From the NCBI GenBank assembly GCA_001779925.1, contig MFEK01000016.1, positions 1 to 43,339 of the forward strand: a stretch of 43,339 nucleotides of DNA, written 5' to 3'. Each line of letters opens with the position of its first letter. Position 1 is the stretch's first letter. Both the position numbers and the translations under genes were made by a program. The notes under the pieces are model-generated. The model did not search any database. It saw only the letters and a list, made by a program, of their open reading frames with translations, and was not told the origin of the DNA. Below are positions 8,762 to 16,975 of this stretch, piece after piece. Origin of the DNA: Candidatus Doudnabacteria bacterium RIFCSPHIGHO2_01_FULL_46_14 (GTDB lineage Bacteria > Patescibacteriota > Doudnabacteria > UBA920 > 2-01-FULL-46-14).

Positions 8762-8780
8762 TATATAGTTCCTTTCTTTA

Positions 8781-8818
8781 TTCCCTCCCCCCTGTGGGGA
8801 GGGCTAGGGAGGGGGTTA
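8781..8818. repeat. Dispersed CTC-rich palindromic element, copy 1
   Basis: CCCTCCCCCC-TGT-GGGGAGGG hairpin followed by CTAGGGAGGGGGTTA. Its right end supplies the TAA stop (8816-8818) of the upstream unknown gene. A nearly identical copy in the same orientation lies at 9686-9725. Confidence 0.8.
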
Positions 8819-9649
8819 AGTAATTATTTTTTCCGTTGTCACAAATTTTTCCGCCATTTTCTTCTGAAGCTTCCTTTGAATATCCTTTGGAACCCCGCTT
8901 AAATCCATGGGATCTATTTCTCCTGAGTCTAGTTTTTTTCGGATGTTTTCAGGATCAGCATATTTTACAAGTCCCGCATCGCCACTAAGTTCCTGGAATT
9001 GTCGTGCCAGACGCGCGATAGTTTCAGGATTTTCCCTATCTTCGCGAGATAGGTCACCAATTTCCTGCCACAACTTGCTTTCCGGACTATTTATAAAATC
9101 AGGGTAAACTGCTTCTACCATTTGTTTGAGAGCGGTTATGCGAACGGCATCTGATTCCTTGGATGTCAGATCTTTTCTTGCCTGCTCCCAAATCGTTTTC
9201 ATATCGCCGGTCGGATCAGCGTCCAATCTATCTGCCAATGTGGCAAACGCTTCACCAAGCCGGTTTTTCCCTTCCATCAGAACTATATCTTCCACTTGGG
9301 TTCGAAACGATTGCGGTAAAACTCCCTCTTTAGAGTAGGAGGTGAGAACTTCTTTGGCGTGGGCAATGGGGTTATTGGCAAACTCGCGCATAGCCTGAAT
9401 TGTTCCAGGGCGATCTCCCTTAAAATTTGGCGCCTGGATGCTACTTGGCATATTAGCCATTCGATCATAAGTTTGAAGCTGATCGCCCTTCCCCCTATAA
9501 AGATCAAGAATTCCCGCGACTTGAGCGGCACTGGTAATCCGATTTCGATCTTCGACGGGTATCTTGGCAATATGCAGCTCGGAAATTTTTTGCGCTTCGC
9601 CTTTGAGATACTCTTTGTACCTCGGGTCTTCTTGGTCGTGTGTATTCAT
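8816..9649 (-). CDS. Soluble, mostly helical protein of unknown function
   Basis: 277 residues, no signal peptide and no membrane segment. It is rich in charged helices (for example AIAHAKEVL-type and WQEIGDLSRED stretches), and no catalytic motif or family is recognised. No ribosome site is evident before the ATG (A/T-rich TAATTTAAAAAT). It is flanked on both sides by the same palindromic element in the same orientation (8781-8818 and 9686-9725), which makes it look like a cassette between direct repeats in the nusA-to-clpP run. Candidate roles such as a regulatory or scaffold protein cannot be distinguished from sequence. Confidence 0.7.
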   Translation of the reverse strand: MNTHDQEDPRYKEYLKGEAQKISELHIAKIPVEDRNRITSAAQVAGILDLYRGKGDQLQTYDRMANMPSSIQAPNFKGDRPGTIQAMREFANNPIAHAKEVLTSYSKEGVLPQSFRTQVEDIVLMEGKNRLGEAFATLADRLDADPTGDMKTIWEQARKDLTSKESDAVRITALKQMVEAVYPDFINSPESKLWQEIGDLSREDRENPETIARLARQFQELSGDAGLVKYADPENIRKKLDSGEIDPMDLSGVPKDIQRKLQKKMAEKFVTTEKIIT

Positions 9650-9685
9650 ATTTTTAAATTATGATACTTTATTCTCACCCCTTGC

Positions 9686-9725
9686 TCATCTTCCCCATTC
9701 AGGGGAGGGCTAGGGAGGGGGTTAA
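9686..9725. repeat. Dispersed CTC-rich palindromic element, copy 2
   Basis: CCCCATTCAGGGGAGGG followed by CTAGGGAGGGGGTTA. It ends just before the stop codon of the pilin at 9727. The last 22 nt are identical to the copy at 8781-8818. Confidence 0.8.
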
Positions 9726-9726
9726 A

Positions 9727-10209
9727 TTAACAAGCCGGCAAAATAATCACATAATAATCATCAGCTGTTTGTCCGAGTTTATCAGGACCCGCGCTCGCCA
9801 GATACGACTCTGCGTTTTGACCAGCACCCTTACAGTCATTATCATCATAGCCATAGTAACTGCCCCAAGGATCCAAATCAATTCGGCCTCCCAGATAAGG
9901 GCCTTGCCAATTAGCGCCATCATTAGTCGTTAAAGCATCGATAACCAAAGTCCAACTGCCATTAAATTTACCTTGGGCATCCAGGCAGTAAGAACATAGA
10001 TCTCCGCGCGACGGAAGCTCGCCCACGTCCCCTTTGTACGCCAGCATCGCGGTAGATAAGGTTAGGATATCTTTTTTGGCTTTCGCGAGTTTGGCTTTAT
10101 CACGGGCTGCGTTGAGCGACACCATAACCACGCTGGCCAAAAGACCGATTACAGAAATAACAACCAGGAGCTCGATGATTGTAAAACCTTTTTGATTTTT
10201 AATTTTCAT
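9727..10209 (-). CDS. Type IV pilin/pseudopilin-like protein
   Basis: 160 residues from the ATG at 10209, which has a good ribosome site (GAGGAG, 6 nt upstream); the frame stays open further upstream but that part overlaps nusA and is not credible. The class III signal MKIKNQKG^[20 protein letters not shown] has the prepilin peptidase site after Gly and Glu at +5. The globular part has paired cysteines (LCSYC) and a C-terminal glycine/tyrosine-rich beta segment like T2SS major pseudopilin G (DPWGSYYGY). It should assemble into a type IV pilus or T2S-like filament. It follows nusA closely (22 nt) and may be cotranscribed. Confidence 0.9.
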   Translation of the reverse strand: MKIKNQKGFTIIELLVVISVIGLLASVVMVSLNAARDKAKLAKAKKDILTLSTAMLAYKGDVGELPSRGDLCSYCLDAQGKFNGSWTLVIDALTTNDGANWQGPYLGGRIDLDPWGSYYGYDDNDCKGAGQNAESYLASAGPDKLGQTADDYYVIILPAC

Positions 10210-10231
10210 TCTCTCCTCTTTTCCCCTCCCC

Positions 10232-11407
10232 CTATTCTTTTGCCTCTTCTCCCTGCTTTTTTTCTTCAACAGGTTCCGCGGCCGCCTCAGGGCTGGCCTC
10301 TTCAGATTTTTTTTCAGGTTTTTCGCCGCCGCCGAGATCCTGCCCGGCAATGTCGATTTTCCAGCCGGTCAGCCTCGCCGCAAGCCGGACATTTTGCCCG
10401 GCTTTGCCGATAGCCAGAGACAGCTGGTCTTCCATGACCTCAACCTTGGCTTCCTTATTATTCTCATCGAGCATCACGTTCAAAATTTTTGCAGGACTTA
10501 GCGCGTTGGCAATAAATTTAACATGGTCTTCGTTCCATTCGATAATATCAATTTTTTCGCCGCCGAGTTCGCTCATCACTGTCTGGACGCGGGTTCCCCG
10601 CTGTCCCACGCAGGCACCGATCGGATCAACCCCCTCCTGCCGGCTTTCCACCGCGATCTTGGAGCGGCTTCCTGCCTCGCGGGCAATGGCCTTTATTTCA
10701 ATAACCCCATTGAATACCTCTGGCACCTCGATTTCAAATAAGCGCCTGACCATATCCGGATGAGAGCGCGACAAAGTAATTTTCGGCCCCTTCGGCGTTG
10801 GCTCCACGTGCAGAATCAAAACCTTCACGCGCGCGCCGATTTTGTAAGTCTCATCCTTGATCTGCTCGGAAGGAAACAGCACCCCGGTGGATTTGCCAAG
10901 GTCCACGAGAACCGTATCTTTTTCAATCCGCTGAATAACGCCGGTAACAAGCTGGCGCTCTTTGGCTTTGAACTCGGAGAACATGACATTGCGTTCTGCT
11001 TCGCGGAGTTTCTGGATGATGACCTGCTTGGCAGTCTGCGCGGCAATACGGCCAAAATTCGTCCCGGTTTTCGGGGTAATGTCTGTGCGGATTTCATCGC
11101 CGACAGAATAGGATTTTTTTCCGCCAGAGGCGGACCCGTCTTTGGCGGGCTTAATTTTTTTCGCCTGTTCGAGGAGGATCTCTTTTTGCGGATCAGTGAT
11201 TTCCGTCTCGACCACAGTTTTTACGTCAAAAATTTTCATGGCCATGGTTTCCGGATCCAGGACCACTACCGGGTTTTGATCTTTCTCACCATAGTCTTTG
11301 CGAAACGCCGCAGCCAGAGACGCCTCAATCATTTTTAGAACCTCGTCCTTATCCAGGCCTTTTTCTTCGGCTATTTCATTGAGTGCTGTCAAAAAATCTG
11401 GATTCAT
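10232..11407 (-). CDS. nusA: Transcription termination/antitermination factor NusA
   Basis: 391 residues: N-terminal RNA-polymerase-binding domain (about 1-125), S1 domain (about 133-200, VTGVIQRIEKDTVLVDLG), and two KH domains (GACVGQRGTRVQTV and LAIGKAGQNVRLAARLTGW). The C-terminal tail is acidic/Lys-rich (EEKKQGEEAKE) with no AR repeats. NusA modulates pausing, termination and rRNA antitermination. At about residues 85-95 (PAKDGSASGG) the DNA carries two small hairpins, TCCGCC-AGA-GGCGGA and CCCG...CGGG (11120-11153), of the dispersed repeat family, so about ten residues look inserted in the linker before the conserved YSVGDEI strand. Gene order nusA after yraN with no infB or rimP nearby is atypical. 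Confidence 0.95.
   Translation of the reverse strand: MNPDFLTALNEIAEEKGLDKDEVLKMIEASLAAAFRKDYGEKDQNPVVVLDPETMAMKIFDVKTVVETEITDPQKEILLEQAKKIKPAKDGSASGGKKSYSVGDEIRTDITPKTGTNFGRIAAQTAKQVIIQKLREAERNVMFSEFKAKERQLVTGVIQRIEKDTVLVDLGKSTGVLFPSEQIKDETYKIGARVKVLILHVEPTPKGPKITLSRSHPDMVRRLFEIEVPEVFNGVIEIKAIAREAGSRSKIAVESRQEGVDPIGACVGQRGTRVQTVMSELGGEKIDIIEWNEDHVKFIANALSPAKILNVMLDENNKEAKVEVMEDQLSLAIGKAGQNVRLAARLTGWKIDIAGQDLGGGEKPEKKSEEASPEAAAEPVEEKKQGEEAKE
11120..11153. repeat. Small palindromic module inside nusA
   Basis: TCCGCC-AGA-GGCGGA followed by CCCG-TCTTTGG-CGGG. The first hairpin recurs as TCCGCCTTTGGCGGA in the element at 41826-41905. It encodes about ten linker residues of NusA, in frame. Confidence 0.5.
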
Positions 11408-11425
11408 AAGTTTTAAGACTTGCTA

Positions 11426-11480
11426 ATCCTTACGAATTTACGAATTCGTACATTCGTACTATTCGTTATTCGTAAATTAA
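11426..11480. repeat. TTCGTA-type dispersed repeat, copy 1
   Basis: An A/T-rich imperfect palindrome built from TTACGAATT, TACATTCGTAC and ATTCGTTATTCGTAAA, between nusA and yraN. A second copy with the same blocks in the same order lies at 25857-25920 between smc and rnc. It is not coding. Confidence 0.75.
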
Positions 11481-11515
11481 AATTTAAAAAAAGTGCGGTC
11501 AAACCACACTGTAAA

Positions 11516-11917
11516 TCAAACATCTTCAATCGCATTCTCAATCAGTTTAACAGATTTGATGGAATTGTCAAATGGGTCCATAAGCACCGCCGCGACGTCG
11601 ATTTGAATGTCCCAATCCGCATATTGCGGATTTTGCTGAAGATAAAGCTTGGCCATCCGCCTTAGCCTCGTTTGCTTGTGAAAATTCACGGTTTCTTCGA
11701 CTGGCATGAAATTCTCATTCTTTCTGGTTTTTACCTCGACTATGTATAATCTTGGACCGCGCCTAGCAACAATATCTATCTCACCGAATTGTTTTTTTCC
11801 AAACAGCGCGTAATTGCGCGCCAAAATCTCGAAGCCGTTCTTCTGATATAAATACGCCACCCACTGCTCTCCTGCCTCGCCGGATTTCAGACCAGAAAGC
11901 TCAGGCGGCTCGAGCAT
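11516..11917 (-). CDS. yraN: UPF0102/YraN family protein, nuclease-like fold
   Basis: 133 residues. It has the family's N-terminal GEAGEQWVAYLYQKNGFEIL, then NYALFGKKQFGEIDIVARR and LYIVEVKTRK. E and D in GEIDIV and E-x-K in VEVKTRK match the PD-(D/E)XK endonuclease-like core of the YraN family. A role in DNA or RNA processing is likely by family, but its substrate is unestablished. The stop is followed by a repeat element and nusA. The start lies 1 nt from the stop of the membrane protein upstream, so coupling is likely. Confidence 0.88.
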   Translation of the reverse strand: MLEPPELSGLKSGEAGEQWVAYLYQKNGFEILARNYALFGKKQFGEIDIVARRGPRLYIVEVKTRKNENFMPVEETVNFHKQTRLRRMAKLYLQQNPQYADWDIQIDVAAVLMDPFDNSIKSVKLIENAIEDV

Positions 11918-11918
11918 T

Positions 11919-12323
11919 TTATCTCTTTAGATATTGTAATTTGACCTGCTCGTCCTGCCATCGCTCCTGGGCTGATCGATGAACGCGCAGATAAAATCTC
12001 GTAATAAACCCGAACCACACCAAACCGACGATGAGCAGCAGCAGAGCGGTGAAATGTGTATAGATCCAGGGAATCCGCTCGATCCGGGCGCCATACCAAA
12101 TACCTAAGAGAATGCCAATGGTTAAAAACAAATGGAATACCCGGCCAAATAAAATTTTCTTGGGACTGCCGCGTTCCGCCCTCAAAACTATTATTTTCGC
12201 GGCAGCTGCGATGATAACGCAGGTAATGGCGAGAACAAAAAAAATATGGTCTGAGCGCGCAAGATCAAAAGGATTCGGTCCGAACAAATACCTCTTATCC
12301 CACAGTTTTGTGACATCTACCAT
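11919..12323 (-). CDS. Small membrane protein with three transmembrane helices
   Basis: 134 residues with helices at about 28-48 (FVLAITCVIIAAAAKIIVL), 63-82 (LFLTIGILLGIWYGA) and 88-112 (TALLLLIVGLVWFGFI), ending in a basic cytoplasmic tail. No family is recognised with certainty. It sits 1 nt before yraN, which suggests one transcript. No function can be assigned. Confidence 0.75.
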   Translation of the reverse strand: MVDVTKLWDKRYLFGPNPFDLARSDHIFFVLAITCVIIAAAAKIIVLRAERGSPKKILFGRVFHLFLTIGILLGIWYGARIERIPWIYTHFTALLLLIVGLVWFGFITRFYLRVHRSAQERWQDEQVKLQYLKR

Positions 12324-12400
12324 TTACCTGCCTAAATTTTTAATACTTAATAGTTTCATATTGTTGAAGTCTCCACCGAAAAATTTTGGCGGGTAAATAA

Positions 12401-12946
12401 TTATTTAGAATAGAGGAGAGCATAATGAAACGATCCTGCCGGAAGCTCTGCGACCGGCCGTAGCCCGTTGCTTTCCAAAAGCTTGCGTATCTCTGCTTCT
12501 GCAATCCGCTCGGAGACCTGCGGGCCCAAAGCTGAATCTTTTTTCCATTCCACTACCAAAAGCCGGCCGCCGGTTTTCAGGAGACGATAAGCTTCGCGGA
12601 TGGCATTTCCTTTATTTTCCAACTGATGCAAAATACTCGACACAATCACCACGTCCGCAATGCTCCCTTCCAGGTCGCAACTGCCAAGCTTCTCAAGGTT
12701 GCATTGGCGCGTGCTGACATTTTGCACACCGACTAAGCGCGCCAAGGTCGCGGTCTGAGAAAGCGCATCCTCGAGCACGTCAAAAGCGTGGACCAAGCCT
12801 TTTTTCCCGACCATGAGCCCGGCACTGGCCGCATAATGGCCGTTGCCGCAGCCGAGGTCCACGACAGTCATATCCGGCTCCAGCGGAATCGATTTTAGAA
12901 GCGTTTCCGGGTTGAGAAAAGTTCTAGTTTTGGTTGTTGATGTCAT
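12401..12946 (-). CDS. Class I SAM-dependent methyltransferase
   Basis: 181 residues from the ATG at 12946. The frame stays open upstream, but those residues lie inside ymdB, so the internal ATG is preferred. Motif I is VVDLGCGNGHYAA, with post-motif residues AFDVLEDALSQT and a motif IV-like ADVVIVSSILHQL, then the typical AYRLLKTGGRLLVVEWK. This matches the UbiE/arsenite-methyltransferase-like group that acts on small molecules. The substrate is unknown. The gene overlaps the end of ymdB by 23 nt. Confidence 0.88.
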   Translation of the reverse strand: MTSTTKTRTFLNPETLLKSIPLEPDMTVVDLGCGNGHYAASAGLMVGKKGLVHAFDVLEDALSQTATLARLVGVQNVSTRQCNLEKLGSCDLEGSIADVVIVSSILHQLENKGNAIREAYRLLKTGGRLLVVEWKKDSALGPQVSERIAEAEIRKLLESNGLRPVAELPAGSFHYALLYSK

Positions 12947-13760
12947 AAATTGGGATCGCTCTACTGGTAATATTTTGGCACTTCCCTGTAGCTTCGTCAA
13001 TTTCCAGGAGCACGTAAGAGACCTCGTATCTGCCGTCGTCATCAGGAATCTCTAAGGCAACTTTTTTCTGCTCCAGATCATGCATTTGAAACCGAGCCAG
13101 GGCGGATTTAGTAGTCACGCCGATGACGCTATGTGCCCCTCCTGTCATTCCAATATCCGTGATGTAACCAGTGCCGCCGGGCAAAATTTGCGCGTCAGCA
13201 GTCGGCACATGCGCATGAGTTCCAACTACGGCCGACATACGTCCGTCTAGCCAAAAACCCATAGCGCGTTTTTCGCTCGTGGCTTCCGCATGAAAATCCA
13301 AAATCTTTATTTTTGGGTCATGGCCAACCTTTTCGAGAATCTCGTTGATCTTGTAAAAGGGGCTCGTCAGCGGACCTTGGTCGACTTGTTCGCTCATAAA
13401 TACTTCGCCGAGCAAATTGACCAAAAGAATGCTGTCGTCGCCCACCTCGACAATCTTGTAGCCGTCTCCGGCAAGGTCAGGCGCGAAATTGGCTGGACGG
13501 ATGATTTTACCGCCAAACTGCTCCAAAACTTTTTTATATTCAGGCTTGTCATAGATGTGGTTACCGGAGGTAAAAAAATCCACCCCACCATCAACAAGGT
13601 TTTGTATGGTCGACAAGGTTACACCTTTGCCATGCGCGAGATTTTCAATGTTGGCAATGACTATGTCCGGCTGAAGTTCTTTTTTTAGGCCAGGCAAAAT
13701 CTTTGCGACCGCACTGCGCCCCGGCTTTCCCATGATATCACCGAAGAATAATATTTTCAT
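12924..13760 (-). CDS. ymdB: YmdB family metallophosphoesterase
   Basis: 278 residues. Metal-binding motifs are all present: FFGDIMGKPGR at the N-terminus, IANIENLAHGKG, TSGNHIYDK, DFHAEATSEK and GTHAHVPTADA. Family members are dinuclear-metal 2',3'-cyclic nucleotide phosphodiesterases that affect RNA turnover and biofilm genes in Bacillus. It lies 19 nt downstream of rny, the common neighbourhood of these two genes in Firmicutes and CPR, which supports a joint role in RNA decay. The downstream methyltransferase overlaps its 3' end. Confidence 0.95.
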   Translation of the reverse strand: MKILFFGDIMGKPGRSAVAKILPGLKKELQPDIVIANIENLAHGKGVTLSTIQNLVDGGVDFFTSGNHIYDKPEYKKVLEQFGGKIIRPANFAPDLAGDGYKIVEVGDDSILLVNLLGEVFMSEQVDQGPLTSPFYKINEILEKVGHDPKIKILDFHAEATSEKRAMGFWLDGRMSAVVGTHAHVPTADAQILPGGTGYITDIGMTGGAHSVIGVTTKSALARFQMHDLEQKKVALEIPDDDGRYEVSYVLLEIDEATGKCQNITSRAIPIYDINNQN

Positions 13761-13779
13761 GAATTTCTAATTGCAAAAT

Positions 13780-15303
13780 TTATCTCGCATATTCCACAAC
13801 TCTCATTTCTCTAATCACCTGGACTTTTATTTCACCGGGGTATTTCAGCTGCTGCTCGATCTTGCTTGCCACCTCGCGGGCCAGTTTCATTGCTCCCCAA
13901 TCATCAATTTTCGTGGGTTCCAAAAACACGCGGATCTCGCGGCCGGCCTGAATCGCGTAGCTTTTTTCCACGCCCGGGAATGAATTGGCCAGATTCTCGA
14001 GCTCTTCGAGCCGTTTTACATACTGCTCATAACTGTCTCTGCGTGCACCGGGACGGGCGCCGCTGATATTATCACAAGCATCAACAATCGCAGCTTCCGG
14101 ACTCTCATGCGGTACATCGCCGTGGTGCGCCGCGATGCAATTCACGATAATGTCCGGCAGATTAAATTTCTTGGCAATCTGCACTCCGAGCTCCACGTGC
14201 GTGCCTTCCATTTCTTGATCGAGGGCTTTGCCAATGTCATGGAGGAGTGCGCCTTGTTTGACGATCAGAGGATCAGCGCCAATTTCTTCAGCGATTATTG
14301 CGCCGATCTTGGCCATCTCCGTGGAATGCATGAGCACGTTCTGACCATAGCTGGTACGGAACCGCAGCCGGCCGATAAGCTGAATGAGTTTTGGCGGAAA
14401 TGAGGTAATGCCCAGATCATAGACCGCCTGCTCTCCTGCCTCTTTAATCATTTGCCCTACCTCTTTTTTCGCCTTTTCGTATGCCTCTTCGATTTTTGCC
14501 GGATGAATGCGGCCGTCCTGAATTAGTTTTTCAAGCGTAACCTTGGCCACATGGCGACGCACCGAATTAAAGCCCGAGATAACCACCGTATCCGGCGCTT
14601 CATCAACAATCACCTCTACGCCAAGCATCTGTTCAAAGGCCTTGATGTTGCGACCCTCTTTGCCGATGATCCGGCCTTTCATCTCGTCGTTAGGAATACC
14701 CACAGTCGTGGTCGTAGTTTCGCTGGAAACCTCAGCGCTCACCCGTTCGATAGCCTGCGCCACAATGTCGCGGGCGGTTTTATCTGCGTCCTCACGCGCC
14801 TCAGACATGATCTTTCTGGTCAATCCCAAAAGCTCGTCTTTGACCTGCCGCTCGGTTTGCTCTAAGAGAACAGTCTTGGCCTCAACTAGGGTCAGCTTGG
14901 CGATTTTTTCCAGAGTTTCAATCTGTTTTTGCTTGCCGGTTTCCAGATCTTCCCGGACCTTTTTGTTTTCTTCCTTTTGTCCCTCAAGATCAGTTTTCTG
15001 CTTTTCCATCTGACTGAGTTTGGCGTCTATCTCAGTTTCCTTTTTCTCCAGACGAGTTTCGATGCGCAAAATCTGCTGGCGAATCTCAGTCTCCTGCTTT
15101 TTTGCCTCTTCAGTTATTTTTATGGCCTGGTCTTTGGCCGAGAGAATGATTTCTTTTTCTTTTTGTTTGACCTCGTCTAGCAGCTTTTCTGCCTTGTTTT
15201 CGGCAGAATCAATCTTGGCTTTAACCTGGGCCTTGCGTACCACGTAACCGACGGCAAAGCCGGCGACCAGCGCAATCCCTGCGAACAAAAAAAGACTGTT
15301 CAT
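13780..15303 (-). CDS. rny: Ribonuclease Y
   Basis: 507 residues, the usual length. An N-terminal membrane anchor (about 3-22) is followed by a long coiled coil (about 25-190, rich in Lys/Glu/Gln), a KH domain (about 200-265, GRIIGKEGRNIKAFEQ) and an HD domain (about 325-420, ALLHDIGKALD and AAHHGDVPHES). RNase Y is the membrane-bound endonuclease that starts mRNA decay in bacteria lacking RNase E. Its leader is about 200 nt with a pairing GGAACCAAA...TTTGGTTC, which might allow autoregulation (inference). Confidence 0.97.
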   Translation of the reverse strand: MNSLFLFAGIALVAGFAVGYVVRKAQVKAKIDSAENKAEKLLDEVKQKEKEIILSAKDQAIKITEEAKKQETEIRQQILRIETRLEKKETEIDAKLSQMEKQKTDLEGQKEENKKVREDLETGKQKQIETLEKIAKLTLVEAKTVLLEQTERQVKDELLGLTRKIMSEAREDADKTARDIVAQAIERVSAEVSSETTTTTVGIPNDEMKGRIIGKEGRNIKAFEQMLGVEVIVDEAPDTVVISGFNSVRRHVAKVTLEKLIQDGRIHPAKIEEAYEKAKKEVGQMIKEAGEQAVYDLGITSFPPKLIQLIGRLRFRTSYGQNVLMHSTEMAKIGAIIAEEIGADPLIVKQGALLHDIGKALDQEMEGTHVELGVQIAKKFNLPDIIVNCIAAHHGDVPHESPEAAIVDACDNISGARPGARRDSYEQYVKRLEELENLANSFPGVEKSYAIQAGREIRVFLEPTKIDDWGAMKLAREVASKIEQQLKYPGEIKVQVIREMRVVEYAR

Positions 15304-15505
15304 ATATTAATGAGTGCAGTCTGCAACAGTAAAAAGCCTATAATTACCCGGAAGAACCAAAAAAGCCGTGATTAGCGGTTTGTATGAATTATCGTGTTTG
15401 GTTCCAAGTAATGAAAAGTCATGGGATTAAGCAGAACATGCTGTATTCGCAAGTATTTCTGACTTCTAACTGTACAGATTTATTGAATAATTAAGTACCG
15501 ATCTC

Positions 15506-15534
15506 AGTATACCGCAAACAATTGAAAATGTCAA
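15506..15534 (-). promoter_or_regulatory. Candidate promoter of rny
   Basis: Minus-strand TTGACA (complement of 15529-15534), 17-nt spacer, TATACT (complement of 15506-15511). The predicted start near 15499 gives a leader of nearly 200 nt. Confidence 0.6.
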
Positions 15535-15610
15535 AACGAACGAAAGCCTCAAGTAAGTGTACGATATTTACTCGAATATTTGAAGCTTCGCAAATTCAAA
15601 GTCCCGGACG

Positions 15611-15640
15611 TTAACGGCTAAAACTCGTTTTAGCCGTTAA
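15611..15640. repeat. Perfect 13-bp hairpin
   Basis: TTAACGGCTAAAA, loop CTCG, TTTTAGCCGTTAA. It immediately follows the terminator of the surface-protein operon and might be a second terminator or an element. Confidence 0.75.
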
Positions 15641-15641
15641 T

Positions 15642-15673
15642 AAAAGACTCTCCCCATATTGGGAGAGTCTTTT
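15642..15673 (-). terminator. Terminator of the two-gene surface-protein operon
   Basis: Perfect 13-bp stem AAAAGACTCTCCC / GGGAGAGTCTTTT with a 6-nt loop, 19 nt after the stop at 15692. Flanking A and T runs make it work in either direction. Confidence 0.85.
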
Positions 15674-15691
15674 TGAAATCGTATTCAAGCT

Positions 15692-16951
15692 CTACTCAAC
15701 GCCGGATCCTGCCTGGTAAGCGCTTAGATCAGCATTGATGGCACTGCTGATTTTGTAACCAAGAGCCTCCATGGCCGCGACTGAGGCAAACGGTTTCTTC
15801 GTGCCGTCGGAGATGAGATAATAATTCCCGCCGTCGCTGACCAATGTCCCGTCCCGGAATTTGACCAGTGAACCGACAGCCAGAGCCATATCCGCATCAT
15901 TGGCCGGTACAATCTTGTCAAAAGCAAATCCATAGGTAAAAAATACTTCCGCTGACTGAAAACCTTTGCGTCCCGAACCAAGAACCCACCACACAGTCCG
16001 ACCATCGGTCTTATCGAGAACGAGCGCTCCATCAGGATGCACGGCATCGGCTGCGGTAATCGGATCTGCGGCGGGATAATCGCTCAAATCCACTGGTATG
16101 GCCTGGTTGAATTGGTAACCCAGACCATGAAATATTTCTGCGGAAGTAAAGCCGCGCTTCTTGCCGTCCGCGATCATATAAATCGTCCGGCCGTCAGTCT
16201 TATCCAAAACTAGGGTTCCATCAAGGGCTTTTTCAATTGGCTGCTCTTCGCTGGACAAAGTTTTGTCAGCGGCGGTTGCCGGAACGGCTTGGCTAAATTT
16301 GTAACCGTGTGACATATATTCTTCCGGATTTCTAAACCCGCGCCTTTTCCCGTTAACCACAAGGTAAATCGTGCCATCATCCAAAATCAAAGTTCCATTC
16401 GGATGCGCGCCGGCCGGAGGCTGCGAAACTGCTGGGGCTGGAGGTGGTGCGGCAGGAGGAGCTGGTGTTGGGGCTGGAGGTGGTGCGGCAGGAGGAGCTG
16501 GCGCCGGCGCTGGCGGTGGGGGACTAGCACCTCCTACGGGTCCGGAACCAGACCCGCTAGTGGTACACCGCGTATCATTTCTCGGCTCAATCACGTAGGT
16601 GGTTGTGGCAGTATTGGAAAGGGTAAATGAGGATTCGCTGGCAGTACAGGTGGTATTGTACACGCCATCCACCAAAAACATCATCCTTCGCGAGGAGTTG
16701 GTGTCTTTCATGGTAAACGTATCGCTGTCGGTACCCAGCTGGACCGTAATAGTGGTAGCTCCGACTATGACAGATTCGGCCTTTGATCCGGAGGCAATAC
16801 TCACAGTCACGCTGGTGCCAACGCTGGTCACAGCCACGCTAGTATCAGCCGTGTAATCTACGGCCGATTCCACAGCAAACGCTGGAACGGGAAGGGCCAA
16901 TACAATTACCAGGAAAAATAAGAGATATCTGCGATAAATTATTTTATTCAT
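15692..16951 (-). CDS. Secreted surface protein with Pro/Ala-rich linker and four C-terminal repeats
   Basis: 419 residues. Signal peptide (about 1-26, ending VPAFA), an all-beta Ser/Thr-rich domain (about 27-135), a low-complexity Pro/Ala linker (about 143-185), then four repeats of about 55-60 residues each (about 185-415). Each repeat follows G-x-LVLDK-x-DGRTIYMI-x-DGKKRGF-x-S-A-E...GY.F. The same repeat type, also four times, ends the 962-residue protein at 4339-7227, so both may bind the same surface ligand or assemble alike. The Pro-rich stretch is encoded by near-tandem GGAGCTGG repeats. The second gene of its operon, it starts 24 nt after 16976-18022. Confidence 0.85.
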   Translation of the reverse strand: MNKIIYRRYLLFFLVIVLALPVPAFAVESAVDYTADTSVAVTSVGTSVTVSIASGSKAESVIVGATTITVQLGTDSDTFTMKDTNSSRRMMFLVDGVYNTTCTASESSFTLSNTATTTYVIEPRNDTRCTTSGSGSGPVGGASPPPPAPAPAPPAAPPPAPTPAPPAAPPPAPAVSQPPAGAHPNGTLILDDGTIYLVVNGKRRGFRNPEEYMSHGYKFSQAVPATAADKTLSSEEQPIEKALDGTLVLDKTDGRTIYMIADGKKRGFTSAEIFHGLGYQFNQAIPVDLSDYPAADPITAADAVHPDGALVLDKTDGRTVWWVLGSGRKGFQSAEVFFTYGFAFDKIVPANDADMALAVGSLVKFRDGTLVSDGGNYYLISDGTKKPFASVAAMEALGYKISSAINADLSAYQAGSGVE

Positions 16952-16975
16952 GTGGGATTGTTGGCTAGATCCAAA

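Larger units (their letters stand above)
15304..15691. other. rny leader and double hairpin region
   Basis: A 388-nt gap. The right part holds two perfect 13-bp hairpins (15611-15640 and 15642-15673); the middle holds the rny promoter (15506-15534); the left part is the rny leader with a GGAACCAAA/TTTGGTTC pairing. No coding sequence is supported. Confidence 0.6.

Noticed and set aside
10760-11338. 192-residue plus-strand open frame
   Set aside because: Antisense to nusA, with no start signal and no recognisable domain.
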